From positions 372,001 through 436,000 of the forward strand of contig OZ025710.1 in NCBI GenBank assembly GCA_964019335.1: a stretch of DNA of 64,000 nt, read 5' to 3'. Below the pieces are notes generated by a model, which saw only the letters and a list, made by a program, of their open reading frames with translations, was not told the DNA's origin and made no database searches. The translations under genes were made by a program, and so were the position numbers. Source of the DNA: Diplonema japonicum (lineage: Eukaryota; Euglenozoa; Diplonemea; Diplonemida; Diplonemidae). Shown here piece after piece: positions 45,985-56,474 of this stretch (position 1 is the stretch's first letter; every line of letters starts with the position of its first letter).

Positions 45985-47433
45985 ATGGCCTACCTGCACC
46001 CCACAGCCGTTGTGATCGACGACCCCATGCACACCGCCATCGGCCATGAGCACGCCGTCAATGAGGCTGTGACCCGCCATGCTGCTGTGGATGCCTCTGC
46101 CCGTGCTGGTGTCTACGCCTCCAGCGCTGCCGTTGCCAGTGCCTCTGCTTCCAACGCCAGAGTGGGTGCTGCTGTGCAGTCCGAGAGGACCGTCGCACAG
46201 GCGCATGCTGCTGCTATTGCAGACGCACACAGCCACTCTGCAGCTGTTTCTCACAGTGCTGCTCTTGCGGATGTGACGGCCTCTGCCGCTGATGTCGGTG
46301 GGAGGTCAGTCGAGTTCAGGGGTGCACAGCTCGGTCTTGCTGCCGCCGAGAGCACTCTCACGGCAGCTGGTCTTGCTGCCGGTGTTGCTTCGAGGGAGGC
46401 TGTTTTGAGAGACACTGATGCTGCGGCAGCCGCCGTGAGGGCACGCTCCCTTGACAACGAGAGAGCGGCACATGCTGCCAACGCTGGTGTGACCAAGGCA
46501 CGAGCCACTGTGGCGACCGCAGATGCCTCAAGTGCTGCTGCTGCTGAGAGGGCTGTTGCTGCTCTTGCTCAAGAGGCTGCTGCTACCGCTTCCCTCACCA
46601 GAGCTCAAGCATCTGATGCTGAGGTGACTGCTGCTGCTGCTGAGAGGAGGAGGGCCGAGGCTGCCGCAGCTGCAGCTGCTGCATCCGCTGCTGCTCGTGA
46701 GGCGGCTGCCACTGAGAGGGCCGCTTGCACCGCTCTTGCTGTTGCTGGGAGAGAGGCCGACACTGCCAGGGTGGCTGCTGCACACGCCCGTGCCCAAGCA
46801 ACAGCAAGTGAACAACAGGCCAAGACAAGAGCCCTGCAACATGGGGCGGCACAAGCGGATGCGGTCAGTGCCGCACGCAGGGCTGCTTCTGAGGAGGCTG
46901 TGGCAGCAAGTGCCCACTCGAGGCTTGTCCTTGCAGACAGGGATGCGAAGGCGGCCGGTTTCGATGCTGGTGTGGCGCATACCTCGGCTGCTGCTTCGCG
47001 AATGAACCTCGCCGACAGGGCGGCTCAGGAGCACGCGGCAAGGGCGAACGCTGTTGTGGCGCACGCGTCTGTTGAGAGGGCAGGGAGGTCGCTGGCATTG
47101 TCGGAGGCGAACCACGTGAGGGCGACGAGCCAAGAGGCGGTGTCGAGGTCTGTGCGTGATCAGGCCGGGGCCCACGCTTCGATCGAGCGTGTGAGGCACC
47201 ACCAGGAGGAGTCCGCTCTGGCCTCCGCGCAAGCAAGGGCCGCCTATGCCACCACCACCGAGGCTGCTGCCCACGGCACAGCACACCTTGCAAACGTGGA
47301 CGCAGCACACGCCTCGAGCATCCACCACCACGCCTCCGTGACAAGGGCCGTGCACGATGCCAGCCCCCGAAGGATGACCATCCTTGACACCCTGTCCCCC
47401 TCCAGGGCACACGCTGCTGCGCTGTACTACTAG
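45985..47433 (+). CDS. Ala-rich helical protein, copy 2
   Basis: 482 residues, a tandem duplicate of the gene at 43974 with only scattered base differences over about 1.4 kb. Coding changes visible by eye include Lys to Arg in the ASLTKAQ segment, Ser to Thr in AQASASEQQ and Arg to Lys in EQQARTR. It lacks the SPRMSL insertion near the N-terminus and the 30-residue Ser/Pro-rich insertion of copy 1, ending directly at ALYY. Similarity covers the 5' UTR from the putative acceptor through 12 bases beyond the stop codon, then ceases. Function is unknown; long helix or coiled coil predicted from composition. Confidence 0.8.
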   Translation: MAYLHPTAVVIDDPMHTAIGHEHAVNEAVTRHAAVDASARAGVYASSAAVASASASNARVGAAVQSERTVAQAHAAAIADAHSHSAAVSHSAALADVTASAADVGGRSVEFRGAQLGLAAAESTLTAAGLAAGVASREAVLRDTDAAAAAVRARSLDNERAAHAANAGVTKARATVATADASSAAAAERAVAALAQEAAATASLTRAQASDAEVTAAAAERRRAEAAAAAAAASAAAREAAATERAACTALAVAGREADTARVAAAHARAQATASEQQAKTRALQHGAAQADAVSAARRAASEEAVAASAHSRLVLADRDAKAAGFDAGVAHTSAAASRMNLADRAAQEHAARANAVVAHASVERAGRSLALSEANHVRATSQEAVSRSVRDQAGAHASIERVRHHQEESALASAQARAAYATTTEAAAHGTAHLANVDAAHASSIHHHASVTRAVHDASPRRMTILDTLSPSRAHAAALYY

Positions 47434-47637
47434 GTTCATTATATCCGCACGGAAGGAAAAAGAACGAAGATGAGAAACTGTTGTAATATTTGAATTGATT
47501 CTTCAATAGATTTCCTTCCACCCTCTTTTGTTGTATTTCTTACAAGTTTGTGGCAAGCAGTCGCAGAATGGTGTGGGCTTCTTAACGAATAGTGAGCACT
47601 CCTAACTCCAAGCGGCTTTGTCGTACTTTCTCTCCTT

Positions 47638-47683
<46 letters not shown>

Positions 47684-48307
47684 TTAATCTTGTCTTCCGT
47701 TGTTTGTACTTTTACCCATCTTTTGTATTATTTCTTTTGGAAAAAAAATATCCCCCCCCACCAACTACAACCACTATGTCACGCAACTCACAAAAGAGAA
47801 ATTAAATACACGATGCACTGATTGAAGAGAAAAAAGAAAAAAAAGAAAAAGATGACATACTCACATGTAACTTTGGGGCACGGGCACCACCACCATCGAA
47901 AGCAGGAAATATGTCAGGTATGTGACAGGGGGAAGAAGACACCATGCAGGGGAGCTGGTGGAGCTGGCCGGTGTTGAAAATGCCGAACTTTCTCAGCAGC
48001 GGGAACATAGAAGAACACCGCCACAACCACAACGGTGTTCACCACCCGAAGATACGGAAGCTGCATATTAAGAAAATTAAAATCTAAATGGGGGGGGGGG
48101 GGGAGAAGAAGAAGAAAAAAAGTTTACACGGGGGGTAAGGGTGGCGTTTTCATAGTGGGTTTTTCTTTCCTTATATTCATTTTTTTTTTTTACACGTTAT
48201 TGCTTTCTTCGGTTTTTATTCCATTTTTTTTCTTTACGTTGGAAATTTATAAAAAGAAGAAAAAAAAGCAAAAAGACACACCGGGAGGGGGGAGGAAATA
48301 ATAAACA
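47434..48307. other. Intergenic region with a mixed-composition island
   Basis: Contains a T run of about 40 bases around 47640-47682. An island of balanced composition (about 47850-48085) carries splice-like signals on the minus strand but no frame open across them. No gene is called. Confidence 0.6.
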
Positions 48308-49096
48308 ATGAGCACATTCCGAAGCGAGACGCGTGCGACAAAGTACCAACAGAAATTCAAACTCCCTCCCAACTTCCCCGAAACCCTCAGAGAGTACACA
48401 CGGGAGGTCCTTCGTAACCAGCCCACAGACATATATGACTGGAGCAGCGCGTACTTCAAAGAAAAAGCCTTGATAGAGGACGGGGTGGACCTGGGCAACG
48501 TGAGGGAAGAAGTGCTCCTCAGCGACTCCGAAAGAGAACTAGGCCTGAGACTGGAGGACGCCTTCGGGGAGCGGGACACAGAAAACACAGGGGAGCTATT
48601 CGTACAGCTGTGCAAGGCTGTTTTGTTAGAGAGCCTGGGGCTTACCGAGGCACAGGCACTGTACATTCTCTCGAACCCTGACATACAGGTAACACCACAA
48701 GGCACCATCAACCACAAGGACCTGTTGCTCATCCCGGACTTGCTGCACCAAATCGTGTATTTCCAGACCACTGGCCACGAATTCACCTCGCTCCCTGTTT
48801 CCGACCCCAATTTCCTGATCCACGGTACCTCCCGAGAGGAGACCTCACACCTCTTTACAACAGCCTTCAAGGCAGCTGACACCTCTAGCCACGGCACCCT
48901 TACTATACCTCAGTACCGTTCGGCATTAGGCTCCGTCCCTATTCAGTTGACTTGCCGGGACATCAGCTTGCTTGTGCTGGAGGCGCCACTCACAGGTGAC
49001 AGTGTAGTGCCCTGGAAGGAGGTCATCGATTCTGAGTTGTACCTACCGCTGCTTGCCTTGGGGCAGGTGTTCTCTCAGTTTGGAGAGCAGGAGTAA
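48308..49096 (+). CDS. RIIa plus EF-hand protein, radial-spoke RSP7-like
   Basis: 262 residues. Residues ~18-52 form an RIIa (PKA regulatory-subunit dimerisation/docking) domain: KLPPNFPETLREYTREVL followed by RNQPTDIYDW, very close to the consensus seen in sperm and flagellar proteins. Two EF-hand-like loops follow, at ~90-101 (DTENTGELF) and ~191-202 (DTSSHGTLTI). Both lack the full set of acidic ligands, so calcium binding is uncertain. The RIIa plus EF-hand layout is that of radial spoke protein 7 and EFCAB10-type proteins. These bind amphipathic helices of AKAP-like partners in the axoneme. This points to a flagellated organism. The ATG at 48308 starts just ahead of the RIIa domain, with A-rich sequence before it. 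Confidence 0.8.
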   Translation: MSTFRSETRATKYQQKFKLPPNFPETLREYTREVLRNQPTDIYDWSSAYFKEKALIEDGVDLGNVREEVLLSDSERELGLRLEDAFGERDTENTGELFVQLCKAVLLESLGLTEAQALYILSNPDIQVTPQGTINHKDLLLIPDLLHQIVYFQTTGHEFTSLPVSDPNFLIHGTSREETSHLFTTAFKAADTSSHGTLTIPQYRSALGSVPIQLTCRDISLLVLEAPLTGDSVVPWKEVIDSELYLPLLALGQVFSQFGEQE

Positions 49097-49272
49097 GAGG
49101 GAGAGGGGGTGATTAAAAAAAAGAAAGAAGGGAAAAAAAAAAAAGTAAAGTGTGTTTTGTTGCTATTATTTTTATTAAAAAAAAAAAAAAGATTTCTGTG
49201 AAGAACAGATGTAATATGTTTCATCCCCTTCTTTTTTTTTTTTTTTTTCCATCGGGTTCCCCTCGTTCCCTC

Positions 49273-49290
49273 AGATTTTCCATTTACCAG
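49273..49290 (+). promoter_or_regulatory. Candidate splice acceptors for the hydroxylase gene
   Basis: A pyrimidine tract (about 49228-49272) ends in CCCTCAG at 49274. A second CCAG ends at 49290. Both lie 35-51 bases before ATG 49325. Confidence 0.4.
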
Positions 49291-49324
49291 ATTTGTTTTC
49301 AACAAAAAAAAAAAAAAAAGGAAA

Positions 49325-50362
49325 ATGTGCATTACTACCACAACGACCATCGTGGAGGCGAACATCGCGCAGAAAGCGCAGGCAAAGGAGGTCCCGTGCC
49401 AACAACCCGCGTACGAAAGCGAGGACGAAGAAGAAGAAGAGCGCGAGGAGACCAGCCCGAACCTGGAACAGTGGGTCCTGGCATGGATTAAATACGGAGT
49501 ACCCGAGATCACAAACGAAGAGGAAAGGATCCAGATGTACACTCTGCTACTAGCCCTGGCCGGGTGCGTGGCAATGTGCATCTTCACACCAGAGTTTGCC
49601 ATGTGGTACTTCAACCCGTGGAACTTCAACATCTTCGCATGGCTGGGGTGGTTCGAGCTCAAGCAGTACGCTTTGAACAAAACCAACACATTTACAAGAT
49701 GGGCGATGACGCAGGCTGGCTTCAAGATCTTGGGTTACCGCGAGACGGAAATCGGGATTGAACTCCGTGAAGAGATGGAGGAGCTGAAGCCGTTCGACTA
49801 CTTCTACCTCCGCGTGAATGCAGTTCCTGACATGGTGTACTTGTCACACCTTTCAAGGTATATTTTCGTGAATGAAAGTGTTGTGGGGTACAGCGAGTGG
49901 AACTTGTTAAACACAGTTGTATCTACTGCGTTGTTGGTGATTGTTATCGACACTTCGTACGCGTTTCTGCACTGGGTTCTTCATTGCAACCGTTTGGTGT
50001 ACACGGCGATCCACAGACACCACCACAGGTTCATCATCCCCGAGAAGAACTTTATTGATGTGAGGAACTACCACCCTTTGGAGCTTGTTCTCTCGTCTAA
50101 GGTGATCTTTCCGTCTTTTTATTTGTGCCAGGCGCTTGTTGGTGCTTCGCACTTGTCATGTGTGACCGCTTTCTTGATCACGGTTGTTGTGAACTGTATC
50201 AACCACAGCGAGTTCGACATTAGGATCCCTTACATCGGCTTCGATTCTGGTGATCATGAGATGCACCACAGGTACCCGAAGAATAACATGGGGATGTGCT
50301 GCTTCTGGGCGGACAAGCTGATGGGCACGTACAGGCCGTACGTTGGTCGTGTTGAAGAATAG
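49325..50362 (+). CDS. Fatty-acid/sterol hydroxylase superfamily membrane enzyme
   Basis: 345 residues. All di-iron histidine boxes of the superfamily are present: HWVLH (216-220), HRHHH (230-234), an N-H element (290-294) and DHEMHHRY (310-317). The last is followed by F-W-A-D-K-L-M-G-T-Y-R, matching the W-D-x-L-F-G-T ending of sterol desaturases and methylsterol oxidases. Hydrophobic segments lie at ~72-97, ~193-216 and ~270-292, consistent with an ER membrane protein whose active site faces the cytosol. The first 45 residues are acidic and low-complexity. The reaction is O2-dependent hydroxylation or desaturation of a lipid. The exact substrate (4-methylsterol, C5 sterol, sphingoid base or alkylglycerol) cannot be told from the motifs. 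Confidence 0.88.
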   Translation: MCITTTTTIVEANIAQKAQAKEVPCQQPAYESEDEEEEEREETSPNLEQWVLAWIKYGVPEITNEEERIQMYTLLLALAGCVAMCIFTPEFAMWYFNPWNFNIFAWLGWFELKQYALNKTNTFTRWAMTQAGFKILGYRETEIGIELREEMEELKPFDYFYLRVNAVPDMVYLSHLSRYIFVNESVVGYSEWNLLNTVVSTALLVIVIDTSYAFLHWVLHCNRLVYTAIHRHHHRFIIPEKNFIDVRNYHPLELVLSSKVIFPSFYLCQALVGASHLSCVTAFLITVVVNCINHSEFDIRIPYIGFDSGDHEMHHRYPKNNMGMCCFWADKLMGTYRPYVGRVEE

Positions 50363-50904
50363 GGGGGGAGAGGAATTTTTTTTTTTTTTTTTTTTGTTGT
50401 GGTTTTCTTTAAACCGTTAACGGATTTGGGGTGTGGTGTGGACATTTTTTTTTTTTTTTTTTTATTTCTCGAAGAAACCGCAAACAGGGGTGATGGTCAG
50501 TATTTTTTTTTTGTCTGATATTTCCTCTCCTCCAACTACCGTCGTCCATCTGCGCTCTACTCGATTACAATTTTTTTTTTGGGGGGTCTTCTCTTCCCCC
50601 CCTGTTCCGTTAATGGTTACAAAGAAAAAAAAAATTCTTATTTCTCATTCTTAGACCCCAGCTTTCCCATGATGGTGTTATGCTGTATTTTTCTTCTGCT
50701 TCTTTTTTCCCTTTGGCCGGGGTCCTTCCTTTATAAAAACGATACAGGGAAAGTCAGTGCTCGTGGGCTGCACTGTCACCCAGGCATGGACCGACCTCTT
50801 AAAAAAAAAGGTACTACGGGCTTTCGGTGAAAAGAAGGGGGAAAATTTTCTTTACACCCCACCTGCAACGGGGACCAACATACATTGACTTGACGTAAAA
50901 ATCA

Positions 50905-50946
<42 letters not shown>

Positions 50947-52315
50947 CCTTTTTTTTTTCTCTTCTGAAAATTTTGCATTTTTCGAGGTTGTGGAGGAGTG
51001 GGAGAAAAAAAAAAACGAGAAGATAGCAGTCTGTAGTTGCAGTTCCTTATTTCATTTCATTTTCATTTTCATTTTATTCTTTACATTAAAAAGGCTGTTC
51101 TCACTCTCCCTTTCACGCCCAGCTGTGCGAAAAAAAAAGAGAGAAAAAAATACAAAATAGTTCTGTGCTTCACAAAGAAGACGTGGCTTACAAAGTTTCG
51201 AGGGTTTACTTTTCTTCTTTTTCTTCTCATTTCAACGTATTCCTTTCTTTTCTTTTCTTTTTTTTTCCCCAGTCTCCCCCCTTTTTTTTCCCCTGTGCCT
51301 TCCTTTCTAATGCTCTATTTTTTATTTTATTTTTTATTTTATTCTATTTTTTTGCTGAGAACGCAAGTTTAAAAGATTTTTTAAAAAGAAAAAAAAAAAC
51401 AAGGGAGAGGAGGGATCTTCAGAAAAAAAAAAAGAGAAAATACAGAAGTCTGTACATCGCAAGTCATTAGAAGCCAACCCCCAAAAGCTATAGCCTAGCT
51501 TCCTTGATATGCACGAATCTGTTATGGATCGGCCTCAAAAAAAAAAAAAAAAAAAAAAAAAAAATAGGCTGATGGTGCCTGCTTCTCCTTGATAACAGGC
51601 CTATTGATTTTTGATGACTGTGGTCTATAGGGAAAAAAAAAGGGAAAAAAAAACTGCTGGAATGTATTTTTTCAAACGCATTAATTTCTTGCAAAGAAAA
51701 GCAAAAAAAAAAAAAAAAAAAAAACGACGCAAAAAAAGGAATTTTTCTTCGTTTTCTTTTTCTTTTTCTTGGGAGTGAAAGTGCTTTTTTTTTTTTGGGC
51801 TTGACAATGCCTTTATTTCTTTTGTAACAGGTACTTCCACCCCCCCATCTTTTTTCATTTTCTAGCATGAACATGTTCTTACAACTACTAGCTTATTTTT
51901 TATTTTTTTAATGCTCTTCTAGTCTATCTTCCTTTTAGGGCGGGTGCCTTTTGTTTTTCCCATTCTTCGGGATGCTCGGAGGGGGAGGGAAAAAGAGAAG
52001 AAAAAAAGGGCATTTTTTTGGCACCGTTTCGCTGTGCCCTTTAAGGACTGAACCTGGATAATATACCAAATATAACCACAAAAAAAATCTTAATTATTGG
52101 GGGGGAGGGGAAGAGATCAACCAAAAAAAAAAAAAAAAAAAATTATGACACTTTTTTTTTTTTTTTCTTTTTTTTTTTTTCTCCAAATGCGAAAAACTAT
52201 TGTTGTTGAGCGCATCACTTGGCAGTGTCAACAATATATATATATACCCTTCTCTCTCCCCCCACAAGAAACATGGCCTTACATCCAGTGGTAAAAAGGA
52301 CGTGTTTTGCGAGAC

Positions 52316-52347
<32 letters not shown>

Positions 52348-53148
52348 TCGCTCTACTCTTTACAGAAATGGAAAAAAAAAGGGGGGAAAGGGATAGATAT
52401 ATACCCCCTTTTTTTTTTAAGCTGTCAAAAGAAAAAAAAATTTTTCGTAGGGAAAAAAAAAAGGACTAGCAAGCAAACAGGACTGCTCTAACCCCCTCTT
52501 CTTTTTTTTTTTTTGTACTATCTACACTTTGGATGAAGGAAAAAAAACTGGAGAAAAATAAAGAAGGGGAAATCCCCCCCGGTGGCAGTCCCCTTAGCAA
52601 TTCCTGTCAACTTACTTTCACTGCAACCGCCCTGTTTCTTTTTTATAAAGATCATGGGACAAAGCGGTCAAAAAGAACCCTAAACGTATGAGGCTACAGT
52701 GAGTGTTAAAACAAAAGGGGGGGTGGGTATTTTTATTTTACCCTTGGGAGGAGGGGGGAGGTTGAGGGGGACGCCCTTCAGCCTTCGTTCTTCTCCTAGA
52801 TATAGAAACAAAACAAAGGAGTTTTTTTTTTTAATATTCCTTTCTCAGACTTGCCCTCTCCTGGACGGGGGGGGGGGAAAGAAAAAAATCCAAATTAACC
52901 ATCTACCAACGGACCATTTTTGCCCACCAGGGGGTAAATTTTCAAAACTTCAAAAAAAGCTATTCTAGCGCAACGCCGGGGCTATATGCCCCCGGAAATG
53001 CCTCCAGATGTCCCAATTCTAGAGAGAGGGTGCCCACAGCAGGGCCCACCCCCACAACATTGTCAAAAATATCGTTCCTGAAGTGCTCGAGAGGGGGTAC
53101 AAAAAACAAGTCAAAAAAAATCGACTGTAAAATTCTATAAAAAGCTAT
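50363..53148. other. Gene-poor, homopolymer-rich region
   Basis: Dominated by A and T runs (for example a T run of about 40 bases near 50905-50944), with short mixed patches near 52560-52700 and 52960-53060. The latter includes the palindrome-like CCGGGGCTATATGCCCCCGG. No gene is recognised; open frames here are poly-Phe or poly-Lys artefacts. Confidence 0.65.
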
Positions 53149-54301
53149 TTAAGGCCTTCTTGACGCGGTTCGTACGTGCCCCAGGGCTGGGGGACTTCTT
53201 TTTTGACCCCGGGAGGGGTTTCTGGGGGTATCCCCGGCAAGGTGGCAGTCTTTGAAGCACGGAGTCACGCAAAGTTGTACCAAGCAGGCTGAACACTGAA
53301 ATAGGGGTCTTTTCGACTTGAAATGCTTGCACCGCACGTTGCACTACTTTTTCGGGGAAATGGTCCCAGAAGGTACTGTCACGGCGCATTGGGGTCTCAG
53401 AGCACTCGTTCTGTGTTTCGGGGCATGGTATTGGGGCAGCCTGCTCTGTAGTTGACTTTATCTGTTGTTTAGACTGCCTCCCTAGTAGCCCTTCGATGAC
53501 TGCCTCTTTGAAAGGCGTCAATACACTGTCGTTCGTACTCAGGGTGTTGGGGGGCAAGGCTTCTTTCCAAACAAGCCAAGCATTCGCCAGAGATTACCTA
53601 ACAAGTACGAAAATACTTTTAGGGGCCACTTTTAAGTCATAAGGGTGCGTTTATGGCGTTTTGTCACAGCGTCACCCAGGTCGGTTCCGCCCATTGCGGT
53701 GTTGTAAATATGCACTTGGTGGGGAACAAGATGTCCTTTCCGGCTTTCATTCTCTTTTGGCGGACGGTCAAATTTGACTTCACTGGAACATCCAACGTCG
53801 ATAGAAAGCGCACAGGCTTGATGTCATGCCACGTTGTGGTGCAAAGGATGCTCGCGTGCTGGTGGAACTGTGTCCCCACGGGACGCGCGTCCTTGGGCTT
53901 GCGGCCTCGCTTCTTTGGGGCATCCATGATCTCCGGGAGGCCTTCGCGATAGGTAGAAGTCAGCACGCTTGTTTGTTTCGCTGTGGAAACACAGATTTCC
54001 CAGAATAGTCAAAAAGCGGTCTCTTGACATGACGGTGGCGTACCCAGGGGTGTAGTTGAGAAACGTGGAGCCAGTGCGCCAGTAATCAGAATAATCTGGC
54101 TTGATATCCAAGTCCATCGACAAAAGGACACCTAGGAAGGTACGCAGAGAAGCAGCATCGAGATCCAGGGAGACACCTTTTTTAGCCGCATTTGCCACAT
54201 TGTTCGAAGTTATGACCCGAATAAAGTTTGGGACGAGCAGTTGGGAGAATATATGGTATGGCGTTGAGCCTTTGATGTCAAAACAGGGTCCACATTTTTA
54301 A
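53149..54301 (-). pseudogene. piggyBac-family transposase remnant, internally deleted and frameshifted
   Basis: Minus-strand fragments, in order, match a piggyBac transposase. From 54301 downwards comes the N-terminal part of the core, with IFSQLLVPNFI, LRTFLGVLLSM, DYW and MSRDRFLTILGNLCFH. A jump and frame change at about 53930-53960 leads to GLPEIMD, TTTWHDIKPVRFLSTLD, then MGGTDLGD in a shifted frame near 53697. A K-W-P segment, an N-A-W segment with PFKEAVIEGLL (from about 53590), and the C-terminal zinc-finger-like CSACLVQLCVTPCF near 53240-53310 follow. The stretch normally holding the first two catalytic Asp residues is missing; the third (in the GG-x-D motif) survives. At least three frame breaks and one in-frame stop are present. 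Terminal repeats and flanking TTAA duplications could not be identified with confidence. Confidence 0.8.
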
Positions 54302-56082
54302 GGGTAAATTTGGGCTGGCGTTTTTTTTTATTTTTTCATTTTCTTGTTAAGTTAGGGCAGCATTTAGTTTATATTTTTCATATTTTCCGCGCAGGACCCC
54401 GCCGGCAAGAAAGGGCCGGGCCGTATTGCATTGAAAGCCCTTTGCGTAAAAGATTTTTTTTCAAATCGTCTATATATAGACGCTCGTTGATAGATGGTTT
54501 AAAAAAAAATAATAATGTTCTCAGCAACTTTTTTTTTTCCTTTCATTATTCCTCCTATTATGCGGCTTTACTGCCCAAAAGGGAAAAATAATATTAAAAT
54601 AAAAAAAAAATAAAAAAAAAAAAATAAAAAAAAAAAAAAAAAAAAAAAAAAACACTTTTCTATTCCACAGGCACTTGGCTCACTGCCTACTCCGCATGAA
54701 AGCGGGGAGGGCTCTAGGGCCTGCCCGAGTTCATATTTGTTTCTTTTTCTTTTCTTTTTTCAAGTTCTAGAAGAGGCATTTCTTCATTACATGATAAAAA
54801 GTTGCGACTTTTATTCTTTTTTTTTTTTTTTCCCGTCTTTTCTTCCCACCACCACAAACGGACGGTTCACTTGTCCTAGTCTGTTTGGTTAAATTTCCTT
54901 TCCTTCCCCCCTCCCGCTCCCAGGCGTGATTCGCCTCCTATCTTATGGTAGAGTGAAGGAAAAAAAAAAAAAAAAAAAAGGGAAAAAAAAGTTGTGGTGG
55001 TTTTCCTCCCCCCCTTCATCAAAGCACCATGAGTAGAAAGAGGAGACAACTTAAGGTGCTCTTTTCTCTCTTTTTTTTTATTCATTTCTATTTTTTTCGT
55101 TTTGTGAGAATTCTTGAGATGACTTTTTTTTCTTTTTTATTTTTAACCCTATCTTACTATTCATGTTAATTCATGGTCATCCAAAAAAAAAAAAAAAAGA
55201 GAAAAAAAGCTTCTTTTCTTCAGCTTTCCCCCCCCCCTTTTTTTGTCTTTCAACACAGTGGGCACCCCCTGCACACTCTGTAATCTTATCAAGTTCCCCC
55301 CTCCTCCCCACCTATATATCACTTCCGAAATGAAGGTGGTGGTATCCTAACAGGCAACAGAGCACGAAAAGATTTTTTTTTCTCCTCCCCTTTTTTTTTT
55401 GCTGCTGTTGGTTTTGTGTTCTGCTTGGGGCAGTGCTCCATCGAAACATCAACCAGTCAACAGAAAGTGGCAAGGAATGGGTTTTTTGGTAAATCTTCTC
55501 ATTGCACTGATTAACGCTGCAGCCCTTGACCGCAACAGGTCGGGGGGTTGCCCCCCCCCTTTTTTTTTCCTCTTCATTCTCTTGAGAAACTGTGCATATT
55601 TTGCCCTCCTATGACTACCGTCGTTATCACAGCTGGGTACGGAAGAAGGGGGGGGGGGGGGGGGATCAAGCGATGATGGGTCCAGTAAACCAACGTTACA
55701 AGTTAGTACCTAACCCCACAGTTTTTATTTCTTTTCGTGTGAAGAATTTTTCTCAGCAAGCGATAGTGGCAAGAAGCAGGAGGTGCTTACCCTCTCCTAA
55801 CATAGTAGTCAATTTTTCTTTTTTTTTTCTCTTTTTTTTTTCTCATTTCTTTTAGTTCATGTGCAATACAAAAATCCTCGAAGTTGAAAATGGAGGGGAG
55901 GGGGAAAAAAAAAGAAGAAAGAACCTAGGGGAAGGAGACAGAGCTGATTAGGAAAGAAAAGGGGAGAAGGAAAAAAAAAAGAGATCAGTCCCCCTTCCTC
56001 CCCTGAGATGGTGATTTCTTTTCTTTTTTTTTTTTTTAATATTTCGCCTTGGGTCTAAAAAAAACCCGCAATCGTCCCACTC

Positions 56083-56114
<32 letters not shown>

Positions 56115-56429
56115 ATTCCCCACCTTTCGAGTATTGTGTTATGTTTGTCTTGACAAATGGAGAAAGAAAGAAGAAAAAAAAAGAAAAGAAGCTATTCGCT
56201 TCTTCTTGTTTTTCTTTTCCCTTTATATTTGGCTCTTGGAACTGACATTGAAGGTGCCATTATGGGTTGCTAGAGAAAAGAAAAAGAAAATTTTCTTTTG
56301 GCTGCTTTGCGCCACTGTTACTGCCCGCATCGTCCCCTACCTAGGTACCCAACTCACCCCAATAAGAGGAAAAGGCCTGGAATTGCATACCTGGCATGTA
56401 TCTGGTTCGGACACTAGTTGAGGTAGATG

Positions 56430-56474
<45 letters not shown>

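Noticed and set aside
43839-47521. Minus-strand frames opposite the Ala-rich genes
   Set aside because: Mirror images of the GC-rich Ala codons, repeated identically in both copies because the sense genes are duplicated; no domain content.
55399-55855. Short hydrophobic frames at 55399-55614 and 55592-55855
   Set aside because: They run through homopolymers, have no similarity to anything recognised and lack coding-like composition.
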